A stretch of DNA of 64,000 nucleotides from Cryoendolithus antarcticus (taxonomy: Eukaryota; Ascomycota; Dothideomycetes; Cladosporiales; Cladosporiaceae), in assembly GCA_002077065.1 (NCBI GenBank), contig NAJO01000007.1, positions 372,001 to 436,000 of the forward strand, written 5' to 3'. Position 1 is the stretch's first letter; each line of letters begins with the position of its first letter. Made by a program: the position numbers and the translations under genes. The notes under the pieces are model-generated. The model saw only the letters and a list, made by a program, of their open reading frames with translations, was not told the origin of the DNA and made no database searches. Positions 29,701 to 39,654 of the stretch are shown here, one piece after another.

Positions 29701-31905
29701 CGAGACTGGAGAAGCTATGAGATTTGCCGTTCGTGGTTGCAGAACCAGCGTGCCTGGAGGTGGCATCCTGGGAGACAGCGGTTCTGGTCGCATGGACAAT
29801 GAGGTGGGTGACATGTTTACGGACGCATGTTGCGCGGAGACGGAAGAGGATGTGTGACGACTCGACTCTGTCACGGACTGTGACATCAGAGACGACAGGT
29901 GGCGACTTGTGCGGTCTGTCGACGTGGGCGAAGCGGCTTGATCCAAGGTCTCGGAGATGGGTCTCGTGTACGAAGATCCAGACAAGACTCGTTGCCCAGC
30001 ACTCTGGGGAGAGATCGGACTCAGGCTCTCCCGAGTCTGGGGTGGTAGTGCTCCCGTGATGACTGGGCTGACAACGCCGACCGAGCTCGAAGCAGAGTTC
30101 CTCTCCTTCCCGCTGATAGGCCCAGTTGACGAAGGATCACTAGATCGCTTGCTCTCATCATCACGATAAAAGCTTGCCTGCGCCGCATCCATCTGCTGAC
30201 TTCTGCGCGCAAATGGTGGTAGCACAGCGCTTTCCTGGCTCATGCTTGGATGATGGGATGACACCTGCGACACTCGATACAGAAATTCCTTGTTCTCTAA
30301 CCGCTCGGCTTGGATCGAGCTATATCGATCGTGGTTGTTCAAGTCCTCGTCGAGATGCTCTGTAAAGATTGGAGTATGTCGACTATTCCGCGAGCCGGAC
30401 TCGCTGGATCGCTGCTTACGTAGGACAGGCCGCTCGACATCATCCCGAGACTGTCCCATGATGGGCGTGTGGAGTGAGGGTATGCCACTGATCGCTGGTA
30501 TCGATGGTGCTCTACTGCCCAGTTGTGGCCCGCGACTCTGACTAGGCAAATCTGCGTCACTCTGAGAGAAGACGCGTCTTGGCCTCGGAGCATTGAAGTC
30601 ATGCACAATCTTTCCCTTAATTCGCGGATCGAAGTCCTCGGGTAGCTTGTGAAGTCCACCACTTACCACACTCTTTTGCCGCGCCTGGGCTTGTTCATGC
30701 TCCCTCATCTCGCGTGGATCTACCGCTGGCGGCTCATCTTGCCCACTTCGTCGGCGCGCCAGCAGAGCCATTGGGTTCAATAACGTCGTCTTCCGCTTGT
30801 CTGCCTTCTTCTTGTCTTGACTCTTGCCACCTGTGTGATGCGTGGGCACCATGACACCTGCAAGGGTCGAAGAGATTCCCGCAGTTTTGGGCCTGGTAGC
30901 AACATGTTGCGGCAATGGGAACGCAGATGAAGTGTCAGCATATGCGGTACCTATTGTAGACTGCGCCAGGGGTGACGTCGCTGTCGAGGTCGAGGAGTGG
31001 GTGCTCGGTCTGGCTCTTGAGCCACTGTAGCTAGTAGTCGTTGGGCTGTTGGCTTTCCGCAGCACATTTGGTCCGTTCGCAGACTGTGGGCTCAGGTGGG
31101 AGGAATTCGTTGTGAACGATCGTGGCGACAACGGACTCCGTCCAGTGCTCGCGCTCTGCGAGCTAGCACCCACTGGCGACTTGGCGGCCAGTAGATTCGG
31201 TGAGCTGTGGATCTGCTGCAACAGTGGCACGCGCGGCGCTGGCGGCTGCGAGTAAGGCCTGTCTCTGCTGTCGATGAACTCCCTTGACATGGCTGAATGA
31301 TGCGCAGCGAAGGCATTGCCCGCAGGAGCCACAGGCGCTCGTTGAGGGAACATCGAAGCCTGCATCTGAGGTCGATCGAAGTCGATGTCTAGGACGTTAT
31401 CGCTAGGCGTTGGCTGACCATACTGGGCTGTCTGTGTCTCAATCCGTGGTGGAGGTCCAGTAATACTAGGCACCGACCTCGTGATCGCGGGCGGTAGGGA
31501 CTCGACCCTCACACTTGGCTGTGCCGCATTCATCCTAGCATTTGACTGCAACGCAGCGGCGTTGGCTGAACCGCTCTCACTGACCTCAGCCTCTCTAGCG
31601 GCATGCGCTGTTGTCGAGAATTCGCCAAATAGCTCATCCCTGCTCGACAGGCGCGGAATGGGAGGCAACACGGGCGGCTGTAAGCTGACTACACTCCGTC
31701 GCGCTCCATCGCTCGTCGAAGGCCGGAATGGAACCCCTCCGAATCTCTCTGAATCCCCTCTAGCTGACACTGGCGAGTGCAGGCTATTCGCGTCCAAGCC
31801 AAAGTCGAACTGCAGCGGCGACACAGGGGGTGTGGCTCGGGAGGGGGAGGAGGTGGTGGGAGACGAGGTCGCGTCGAAGGGCGGGGGTCGCGAGCGACGA
31901 AACAT
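26752..31905 (-). CDS. Very large intrinsically disordered Ser/Pro-rich protein (1717 residues)
   Basis: One uninterrupted reading frame of 5.1 kb. The first ATG is at 31903-31905 (MFRRSRPPPFDATSS); an upstream GTG in frame is ignored. The whole protein is dominated by Ser, Pro, Gly, Gln and Asn, with many SP/TP sites, acidic clusters (HDDEDYFDENAMEDEDEMEV; DDYATDDYADDFDDDD) and a short polyGln run. No catalytic domain, transmembrane segment or signal peptide is visible. Several short blocks look less random and could be linear binding motifs: MAFDFGFD, HGRGFSDASVITVGG and ETLRRLKANAFAGAG near the C-terminus. A cytoskeletal or signalling scaffold is plausible. I do not recognise an orthologue. 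The absence of stops over such a length shows coding selection. Confidence 0.85.
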   Translation of the reverse strand: MFRRSRPPPFDATSSPTTSSPSRATPPVSPLQFDFGLDANSLHSPVSARGDSERFGGVPFRPSTSDGARRSVVSLQPPVLPPIPRLSSRDELFGEFSTTAHAAREAEVSESGSANAAALQSNARMNAAQPSVRVESLPPAITRSVPSITGPPPRIETQTAQYGQPTPSDNVLDIDFDRPQMQASMFPQRAPVAPAGNAFAAHHSAMSREFIDSRDRPYSQPPAPRVPLLQQIHSSPNLLAAKSPVGASSQSASTGRSPLSPRSFTTNSSHLSPQSANGPNVLRKANSPTTTSYSGSRARPSTHSSTSTATSPLAQSTIGTAYADTSSAFPLPQHVATRPKTAGISSTLAGVMVPTHHTGGKSQDKKKADKRKTTLLNPMALLARRRSGQDEPPAVDPREMREHEQAQARQKSVVSGGLHKLPEDFDPRIKGKIVHDFNAPRPRRVFSQSDADLPSQSRGPQLGSRAPSIPAISGIPSLHTPIMGQSRDDVERPVLRKQRSSESGSRNSRHTPIFTEHLDEDLNNHDRYSSIQAERLENKEFLYRVSQVSSHHPSMSQESAVLPPFARRSQQMDAAQASFYRDDESKRSSDPSSTGPISGKERNSASSSVGVVSPVITGALPPQTRESLSPISPQSAGQRVLSGSSYTRPISETLDQAASPTSTDRTSRHLSSLMSQSVTESSRHTSSSVSAQHASVNMSPTSLSMRPEPLSPRMPPPGTLVLQPRTANLIASPVSSPGGYVSSISSTPEPAELRSAVAMTQSRSPPKLVEKRASAVGHSKRSPTDDDMKHMPSTGSRFSFQLDGSEREEALLEEKHRRIVSSSSGPTTQADHDDEDYFDENAMEDEDEMEVQMRSQHASLDVMPPNGLAAPPNGGLQSLAHAREQLRPDQSEDGSIYGDSIPSIRHSHDLSYAEHPAFRAHSALATSRPTSAQPSYHRASGVDEYMSSAWQRGHGRGFSDASVITVGGNGQGRGDFVEDDFSHEESIPGGHGGAKPRSGFYLQPKAAGYSPSQSPVEGRKPSLPRLTTDEVNHGGKSIEQGQSPVPQSRNGDRSAGGFSAFDFTQGPDLSLDGSRPTSRQLASTNNGTAYAHDSKVLPSSHVGWNNGPPSPTVRAPSWSKTESFAHNSASATAREQSVPYAERLDPSSRAYNAATNHDTQYAADEDGQDDMYFDDGNFDASDLRSNKSVNSRPAIDEDDFDQPGFAGGYRGLPVRATNGAQYKPAERVVSMGGMSGDGPYPSFAASNPARVLDRDSRLLLTDLPLAAAPVEPRWIPQRNPSEDAKRLGMSTKVPPLPPQPGSGAGEVERTKTKLQAYHQALADAANKAAGDGRFIRMPSTSTAQSVSTQASADHLREMPQQQHAEGDQMGNARDDGSMYSQNETEHDHGDAPVQQLSPPPAQHNGFLAPSQEVDHSRTPSQRTTGSRYDTGVSYSPPKMAFDFGFDSTNSPRNGLSDDYATDDYADDFDDDDVIAAANAEALASDQDNFYGSEFGFYSRPARANSGSSKNKDQSQQQQPEAMNGGFFGTDGDDGTARDRYQAEPNLTPITERSEFSTRNSFIGLGGVAGGQHFGPPRTSHLPVSSLVETDPEAFETLRRLKANAFAGAGGSRASGSSIAGSNSSSLRNSQASLGRTSQGFSPASATAPPNGQGYFGTWLATGDSPTSPSVRGHSRDNSWGQGGQRQMPVQSQGEVQHAASPVAARKVAAGGERMGWI

Positions 31906-32628
31906 TGCGCCGTCGCTGGCCCAGGGCAGATGTGATCTAGTGTGACCCGCGGCTTGCTGTCGTGGCACTATACTCCACACACGCCTGCTTGGCCCGCTGT
32001 GGCCTTAAATATGGCGGCCTGTGTAATGTCAATCTGCGGATATGGCTGGCTGCAGACGCGGCTGGAAGCCGAGATGGATGTTCGCTTGCATGCGCCTCGC
32101 TCATTACCCCCGTGCCTGGTGATTGCAGCGATCATGTGATGACATGGGCAATGAGAGCCAGTGAGCCTATACAGGGTGGTGCAACAGTCGCAGCTATCTC
32201 GACGTATCAGCGCAGGCTATGGCAATCCGACATGTCCATACCCCCTCCTGTCCTCAGAATAGCACCTCCACCGACAGGGAAGGTGCGATCCGATAGTGTG
32301 GCTTCATGTGGCTTGTACATGTGGCTCGTGAAAGGGCGGGGTGTAGTGCAGCATGGGGGGAGCACAGTGGGAATCTAGAAGACATTGGAGCTCCCAACCT
32401 CTCATCAAACGAGATATCCGCGACTTTCCTTCCCTCTGTCCACGGTTTGTGCCTATAGGTAAAGCCTGTGGACAGCACTGCTCTCGTCTGATCTGCTCCA
32501 AACATCAGCGGCTCGTGAGGCCATCACCTCAGGTTGATCACGATCGCTGCAAGGAGTAGAGATAAGCAAAAATTACGAGTTGCTGATCGACGAGACGACA
32601 CCATTCACAGAGGCATGCACGAGCAAAG
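31906..32628. promoter_or_regulatory. Divergent intergenic region, disordered protein / siderophore transferase
   Basis: 723 bp between divergent starts. The only notable motif is the GATA core listed separately. Confidence 0.4.
32561..32566 (+). promoter_or_regulatory. GATA-factor core motif upstream of the siderophore transferase
   Basis: GATAAG about 65 bp before the ATG at 32629. Fungal siderophore genes are repressed by GATA factors (SreA/Urbs1 type) through ATCWGATAA-like sites. Here only the GATAA core matches, so this is a weak candidate. Confidence 0.25.
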
Positions 32629-34366
32629 ATGGCACCCTCGATTGTCCATCTCCCCAATGGCCAGACCTTGAGTGTTACTCCATCCTTCGGAGGTCTCTAC
32701 TTCAAATCGAATGATCTTGCCTTGCACCACTCGGCCTTTCCCCCTGGCTTTACCATCATCCTGCACTCCGAGGACAGCGATGATGATCATACCGAGAAGC
32801 ATGCAGGAGATCCAGAGCAAACGCCTAAAGTCGAGTATCCTGCTCACAAGCAGCAACACATACACCGCTACAGGAAGCCCACTCTCCGGAATGATCACCT
32901 CTTTATCAGTAGTATCAGCAACCCGAACTCCAATGACTTCCGTCCGCCAACCAGTCCGACCCGTCAGATCGCCATGATGCTCTGGGCCACTCTCTGGTGG
33001 TACTTCCATCAACCAGAGCCGGCCCCACAGCTCACCACTTCATCCTCTGCCAACACCACCGATGCTGGAAAGCCGAAGGGAGAGTGGCGGATCAACATTA
33101 ACCGCGAGGGCATCTTCAAAGGCAAGCACACTCTCCCAAAGCTGGAGCGTATGGGCCTGATTGCAACCGAAGACAGCTCGGTTGGTGTTGATCCTGATGA
33201 TGGCGTTGGCCGGGCAGGTGAGGGCTTCGAGAAGATGTTTGTCTCGCGTCGCACGTTCTGGCAGCTGGATGCCCGCATCTACCTGTTCACACAGGCACCA
33301 TTGGCCGCGAGCTCGCCGTATCCTAGCATGTCTCCTGCAGGATCTCGACCCTCCTCGCCAAATCGCAACAGCAATCTGTCCATCACTTCGCACTCGGCTG
33401 ATACATCCACCCCCGGGACGCCTGTACTACAGCCTACAAGTGGCCAGTCGAACCACTGGCGCTCCTCGACTCCTCCCGGTCCCTTCACATCTGCCTCTCA
33501 CCTGCCCACGTTCTATCCGCCCCCGCCCACTCAGTACACGTGGACGGGCAATGTGCGCCATCCCATCCGGCCCAAACCACCTCGACAAGGTGAAACATTC
33601 TACACTCGTTACATTCCGTCGCTCGGCCAGTATCTGAGCTTCCGCGTCGCATCATTATCAGCAAAGCCCATATCCCATCGTGGCCCGACCTTGGCGCTTC
33701 CAGATCATCGAGAGACTTTATTCCGCACACCGCACAGCTCAGCTGACTCGGTACCAACCATTACTGGTCTCTCACTGTCCGAGGATAACGACGACACTCC
33801 CACGACACAGCTGACAGACTGTCAATTGCTCCACAAATGGATGAACAATCCGCGCGTCGCAGCGTCGTGGGGTGAGACCGGACCGCTCTCACATCAAACA
33901 GACTTCTTGAGCACGAATCTCGCATCACGATCCTCGTTCCCTGTCATTGGATGCTTTGACGGAAAGCCGTTCGGCTACTTCGAAATCTACTGGGTCAAAG
34001 AGTCGACACTCGCTCCACACTGCGAGGCAGTCGGCGAATGGGATCGCGGGCTGCATGTTCTTGTCGGTGAGCAAGAGTTCAGAGGCAGTCATCGAGTCGG
34101 AGTGTGGCTTAGTGCCCTTGTACACTACTGTTGGCTAGCCGATTTGAGGACTGGATGTGTGTTCATGGAGCCCAGGGTGGACAATGAGAAGTAAGTCTGT
34201 TCCGCTGGAAGGCAATCTATTAAATGTGCATAGGCTGACATGATACAGGCTCAAGCACTATTGCGAGTCGGTCGGCTTCTTCAGGGAAAAGGAGGTTTCA
34301 TTCCCTCACAAGCACAGCAATTTGATGAAACTTCGCAGAGAGGCGTGGGATCAGCCGGTACTCTAA
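32629..34366 (+). CDS. N5-hydroxyornithine acyltransferase for siderophore synthesis (SidL/SidF family)
   Basis: A GNAT-fold acyltransferase that transfers an acetyl or anhydromevalonyl group from CoA to N5-hydroxyornithine during hydroxamate siderophore assembly. Exons 32629-34190 and 34249-34366 give 559 residues. The N-terminal half has ATLWWYFHQP and GEWRININREGIFKG. The acetyltransferase core (about residues 395-545) has CQLLHKWMNNPRVAASWGE, PVIGCFDGKPFGYFEIYWVKE, DRGLHVLVGE and the spliced DNEKLKHYCESVGFFREKEVSFPHK. A Ser/Pro-rich linker separates the halves. The C-terminus (DQPVL) is not a PTS1. In Aspergillus SidF is peroxisomal, while SidL is cytosolic and makes ferricrocin, so SidL is the better guess. 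No NRPS or ornithine monooxygenase gene lies nearby, so it is not in a siderophore cluster. Confidence 0.88.
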
Positions 34367-34426
34367 ACGCTACCATTTCATAGTCCTCGACACACCCTGG
34401 TATGCTCCGCACCCACCGTCGCCATT

Positions 34427-35609
34427 CTAGTGCCCAGTAGTTTTCGCTGGAGCACTGGCAGTCGCTTTACCCAGCGGCACAGGCGTCAGATACCATCCCG
34501 ACGCAGTTCCTCTACAACTCGCTGCCACCCATGCGCTCTCCAACGCGACTACTTCGGTCGGCAAGGGCATGAAGACAGTGAAGGAGTTTTCGCCTTCAAT
34601 CGTGGCACAGTGGTCTCCCAGCCTACATTTCCTCTGCCCGTCCCACGCGCTCGCCGGGATTGGCTGGTTCAGATCCGCAAGGTTGAAAGAGTACGGCGGA
34701 TCAACGTTGATTGTTCGGGCGGAGGTCAGCGGCGTGTGCAGCGGTAAGATGAAGTCAGTATGCTGCGCTGTCTGCGGACCGCAAGGCGTAATGCTCGGCC
34801 TGCGACCATGGATGTAAGCTTGAATGTATGCCAAGCTGATATACGGCGTCGGCGAAGTGAAGGTGTATCCCAGACTGACGACAGTGTTTGGCCTGCCTGC
34901 CGGATCAGTCGGCGACGGCGTCACGGTGGTGCCGTTCTGCGCGCAGAAGTCGCCATTGACCGTCGTGACGGGCCAGTAGAACAGCGTCCCGAACTGACCG
35001 CCATGCAGGAAGCAGTATTGGGTATCGATCGCGCAGTCGACATACGTCTGTACTGGCGTCGGCGCGCTGGTGATGGTCGCTGAGTTAGTAGTCTCGCAGT
35101 GCGGGATATTAGTCGGGTACGGAGCGCCGTTGGTCTCAGCATCGCTGACAGCAGAGCTCCACGAAGACAGGATTGGGGTGCAAGCCGTCTCCGCGATGGT
35201 GCAAGTCGGAACTGCGCCGGTGTAGGTGCCGCGCTGGTACGTCGAAGTAACTGGTGGTTTGTAGGTCACGGTCGAAGTCACGGTGGAGGTCTTGTAGCTT
35301 TCGAGGGCGCGTGGCCGACCGTCACAGAGCGTCGTCAAGGGGACATTGGTGTTTGTGGTTGTGTCGACTATGGTGGAGACCTTGATGACGGTCGTAAGCA
35401 CCTTGTAGGCGTAGGAGGAAGAACTAGAGTCCCAGGCCTGTAGGGTGGACAGGCAACGGAAGTCATCGGCATTGGGATCGGTGGTGGTGTTTTTCGCGAG
35501 GAGGGAGTCAGAACATCTCGAGATCATGAGGGGGACTGATGTTATACTTACGAGGCTTGGCTGCCACGACGACAACGCTGAACAAACTCAACAGTGAAAA
35601 GAACAGCAT
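34427..35609 (-). CDS. Secreted Thr/Ser-rich Cys-containing protein (N-terminus uncertain)
   Basis: The open frame 34427 to about 35530 encodes about 370 residues rich in Thr, Ser and Pro with scattered Cys (RCLSTL, TLCDGR, PTCTIAETACTP, HCETTN, DCAIDTQYC, DFCAQNG, RKCRLGDHCATIEG), typical of an exported fungal cell-surface protein. No signal peptide exists in this frame. Just upstream, an ATG at 35607-35609 begins MLFFSLLSLFSVVVVAAKP, an excellent signal peptide, but in another frame. Joining the two needs a very short intron (about 31 nt from a GTATAA donor to a CTCGAG acceptor), a longer one that skips Cys-containing sequence, or a frameshift. I give the span including the leader and regard the 5' end as unresolved. 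The protein's role is unknown. Confidence 0.6.
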
Positions 35610-36215
35610 ACCTGCTATGACTTCAAGGATGTCGACTGCGTGAACAAGACAGTGATACGAAGCGGAATCGAGCAAAGAAGGCCCGAGTACTTAATCCCCC
35701 CTCCCACCATATAGTCCTCACGAGCGCCAATCTATCTCCGCATATAGGCAATGCTACTTGCATGTCCTTACGCAATTGGCAATGCACGAGGTTGCCCGTT
35801 CCTGGAGGCAGGTAAGCACTGCCAAGCAGCCAAGCCCGAAACACGAGAGCTTTCGGCGACAAAGCACGAGCAAGTCGGCGGTGAACCCTTGGAAAGCTTC
35901 TTCCCAGGCAAGCCAAGTCCCGAAGGTGGCGCGAGAGATGCATCCGCGATATTGCTTCTCATGTTGGTCAGGCCGTGTTCAGTACCAGCAAGGTTTCGGT
36001 ACTATAGCAGACCATGGCAAGTGCAGGCGGGCGGGGTAGCGTGGTTTTTGGGTAGTCAGGTACAGATCAGCCTTCAGCTTTCATATAGTGGTCTCGATAT
36101 AACTTTTGGCTCACCACCGACGCCCCAGAAAGCCATCCTTCTAATATACACAGTCCCGTGGAACCTGCTTTTGCTACTGTCACTGCCGTCATCTTACATT
36201 CGCCATACCCTCAGC
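35610..36215. other. Intergenic region
   Basis: 606 bp between two minus-strand genes. No gene recognised. The small ORFs on both strands have no familiar motif. Confidence 0.35.
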
Positions 36216-37530
36216 TCATTTACCGCCCTTCTTGACAAGCTCCTCGATCTTGTCTTTCTTGTTCTCGAGAACCTTGAGCACCTCGTTGATGGTCTCCTTG
36301 ACGAGGTTCTGTGCCTCGTCGCTGTTGTTCTCCGCGACTGCCTTCAACCGCTGTAGCTCGGGGAGAATCTTGGAGCCTTGCGGGATGTTGTCAAGGAGGT
36401 TGTTGAGTCCTGATGGAGCGTATTGCTTTGCCTTGTTCTTGGCACTGTGAAGTCGTCAAGTCAGCCATGTGTACTCTGAAAAGGCACGATCGATCCAACA
36501 TACCCATCAATGTACTTCTCCAAGTCGCCAAAGTCACCAGACTGCACAGCCTTCTGCAGTCTCTGCAGTGCCTCGCCCACGTTGCCCTTCTTCAGCACAT
36601 CGGCATTCTCCTCAATCAGCTTCTTCAGCTCAGGCTGCTTGTCAAGCATCGGCTTCGCCTGCTCCAGACCCTCCTGCCACAGCTTGTCGCCAATCTTTGA
36701 GATCTCCTGCATTTTCTGTTCCACGATCTCCCTGACCTTCTGCACACTGCCAAAGTTCAGACCTTGCTGGGTCAGCTCCTGCACCTGCTTCCACGTCTCA
36801 TCGACCTGCTTCTTGGCCTCGGGCCCGAGACGGTCGCCCAGTGACTGGAGCTGTTCGAACGAGCCGCCCATCTTCTCCTTTAGCTCGGGGTGGTTGTTGA
36901 GGATGTCCTGGCCGGCATCGGCGGCGAGCGAGCTCAATTTGTGGAGATGCTTCTGCAGCACTGCCCATGCAGCCGTGAGTGTAGTGAGCGTGAGACCATT
37001 CGACGATGCATCGCGGAGCTCGGTGTATGCCTCGCTGACGATGTTGTCGACCTCCGGACCTGTCATATGCTGTCAGTACCTCCCGCTGCCACCAATTTAC
37101 ATGTTAATAACACACCATGCTTTGCCCTTACAGTCTCCAGGTCCTTGAACGTGCTATCCACATACGGCTTCGCCCCCGGGATGAACATAGTATACTGCTG
37201 CGCAAACCCCTTCAACGCACTCAATGCCTCGCTAGGCTCCGGCGTCTTCTCCTTGAACTGCACCTTGAGCTTCTCGGTCGTCGAGTCAACATAGCTCTTG
37301 ATCTGATTTGCTGTGTCGGCTGCTGTCGCAATGCCTGAGGAGCGGTAATGGTAATACGTGAAGCCGCCTACTGCGCCGGCGCCGACGATGCCACCGATAA
37401 TACCAGCGGTGACGTGGTTGCTACCTGAGCTGCTGGAAGAGGCGGAGATGTCTGAGGCGTAGCGACGGGCTGCCGGGGCGGAGGAGCGCAGGGCGCGGGC
37501 TGAGCGCGCGGTGAGCTTGGTGGCGTACAT
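36216..37530 (-). CDS. Mitochondrial membrane-anchored helical (apolipoprotein-like) protein
   Basis: Exons 37530-37116, 37059-36504 and 36444-36216 give 399 residues in consistent phase. The N-terminus (MYATKLTARSARALRSS, then RRYAS) is a basic, Ser/Ala-rich mitochondrial presequence with no acidic residues. It is followed by a glycine-rich transmembrane helix (VTAGIIGGIVGAGAVGGFTYY). The rest is almost entirely amphipathic helix with heptad character (DETWKQVQELTQQ, QKVREIVEQKMQEISK, LQRLQKAVQ) and ends in basic KKDKIEELVKKGGK. The layout (presequence, one membrane helix, long coiled-coil body) recalls inner-membrane organising proteins. I could not match it to Mic60 or another named family. 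An inner-membrane or intermembrane-space structural role is inferred. Confidence 0.75.
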
Positions 37531-37871
37531 TCTGGGGGAGGGACTGGGATTTCGAGGGTGGTTCTGCTGAGAGGAGCTCGAAATGTATATCTTTAAGGGT
37601 TGGAGGATTCTCGATGCAAATGGTGAGGTATCGAGAGAAAGCGACAGCCCGTTGCTACCCGCGGACGCCATTGGTATTTCCTTGGATGGCAAGCGCGAGT
37701 GACGTGCCTGCGTGTCACTGTCATGTGAAACCGTGGGGAAGCTATGCAGGTACACGCTAGTGCTCTCCCTCGTTCAAGACATTGTCTCCTGCTGTCTACG
37801 ACGCACTCTTGCTACATACATGTACATCATCCCGACATCCCTTCGCATAGCAGAGCCCTATCATGATACTC
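37531..37871. other. Intergenic region
   Basis: 341 bp between two minus-strand genes. Nothing recognised. Confidence 0.35.
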
Positions 37872-38803
37872 TCACACCAAGTCCGCGACCAGATGCGCAT
37901 GCAGCAGTACACTGATGGCGCCCAAGATTGCCAAAAAGCTGTGCCCAGTGGTAGAAGCCTTGGACGCAGTTACGGTTACTGTCGCCACGGAGCCCGGGGC
38001 TGAAGGCGTGCTAGACTCGGCCTGCTGACTCTGGGTGAAAGGGATTGGAGTCTGAATGATGGTCGACCTAGAGAATGGTTCTGTATCTGAAGACTGATCA
38101 AACATGGATGTCGTCACGAGCATTGCCGTGGAGCTGGATGTTGAGGTGCTCGAAAAAGTTTGCACTGGGGACGTATTGTCCGTCCAAGTGGCCAGTACGG
38201 TATGTGGCGTTCCATTTTGAGAAGATCGGAAACAGTCGAAGTTGGTATAGACGCCGCTAGCAATAACCGCGCCGCAATAGGGAAAAGTCGAGTTGCTGCA
38301 TCGCATCGTCAGCTCAATAGTCTATGCCACTGAGAGCAGACTCACTTACCCACAGTACCACAAACCTGCATCTGACGCGCACGCATCGTCGCAGCCCTGA
38401 GAGTAATCACGGCACGACGAGATCTGCTCGCACTGCGCCAGTTGAGTAGTGAGCGCTACGACGGTCGTATTCGCGCAGCAGCCAAACGCGCTATTACCGA
38501 ACCCACAGATTCCCATCGAGCCGCAGTCCCAGACGCTCTCTGTAAAACGGCATCAGGGTGTGTAGAGGAAGCAGCCATTATTGCAAACTCACCCATGTTA
38601 CCATCCTCGTAGCCACATATGCTGGCAGGCCTGTCATCGCGCTCTACGATGTTGCGATGCATCATCTTCGGCGCGTTGGTGGGCGTTGGCGTCCACTCCC
38701 CGGGAGCTGCTCGATCGTATGCCATATGGGTTGACCGTGGCACACGATTCGCAAAGACCAGACCTGCACCAGAGAGGCTGACCAAGCCGGACAAGATCCT
38801 CAT
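37872..38803 (-). CDS. Cys-rich GPI-anchor-type cell-surface protein
   Basis: Exons 38803-38593, 38539-38350 and 38295-37872 give 274 residues in correct phase. A signal peptide (MRILSGLVSLSGAGLVFA) opens the protein. The middle is a Cys-rich module: ICGYEDGNM, WDCGSMGICGFG, FGCC, QCEQISSC, GCDDACAS, LWYCG and FPYCG, which resembles the CGY-type surface proteins widespread in ascomycetes. A Thr/Ser-rich stalk follows, then a hydrophobic C-terminus (FLAILGAISVLLHAHLVADLV) with small residues before it, as expected for GPI attachment. Function unknown; wall or adhesion roles are usual for this layout. All three exons are required to pair the cysteines, and the introns (53 and 54 nt) have good splice sites. 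Confidence 0.78.
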
Positions 38804-39654
38804 CCTCTCTTGATCTCAAATGTAAGAGGCGATCGCGCAATACTGCACATGCGTGTTGCTGCCTTGGACCGAGTAAAGACGGCACTGAGTTACAGAGTGA
38901 TGTTCAGCTCTTCAGAAGAGGGAGGTCGCCCTGTCGAGATCCACATCGCAGCGATGCACTGCATTGCATTCACCCAAGGGGCCTCACAAGGCTACCTAGA
39001 CGCGGCCGACGCCTTCAGATGCAGAGACCGAGTCAGGTCGAACTCGGGAGCAGCGCCAGGATCAAGCATAGTGGCGTTCTACACATGCAAGATACGCAGT
39101 GTGCCGCAAAAGGTCATGCTTTGCAGCCAGTCAATTTTACTACGTCTAGGCCTGCCAGTAACCAGCTACGTGCTCGAAGTCCAGTGCAATCGTGTTGCGT
39201 TGTAACGCCACAAAACTTCCCCGCAGATCGTCGGTATGTACATGACCGGGCTATCACGATCTGGCCGCAGCCTTGCGATACTGATGTCGAATCGGATGGA
39301 TTCTTCTAATCTGTTTTGCGCCATGCAGCCTTGCAAGCCTATTTCAGGCATGATCTAAAAGTGCTCTTGGATCGAGACCGGGATTGTCGGGACGTAGACA
39401 GCCTTGAACTGGAGTAGTCAGTCAGATATCGGGCGTACAGTATGACTTAGTCCTGTTGATGCCCCGTGTCGTCGGCGAAGAATAGCTTTACAGCATCTCG
39501 CCCTGGCTAGCCGCTCAGCTCTCTGGATACTTGTGCGTGAATATGCGTTGCGGCGACCACACTCAGTCCCGACTGCAATAGAGCCAGCCGAGAATCTAAG
39601 TCCCTGGCTGTCATCGGCTTGCCGGCGACTCGACCTTACCTCACCTTGATCATC
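38804..39654. other. Divergent intergenic region
   Basis: 851 bp between divergent starts. No gene recognised. Confidence 0.35.

Noticed and set aside
31481..31945. 154-residue plus-strand frame over the start of the disordered protein
   Set aside because: A shadow of the Ser/Pro-rich coding strand.
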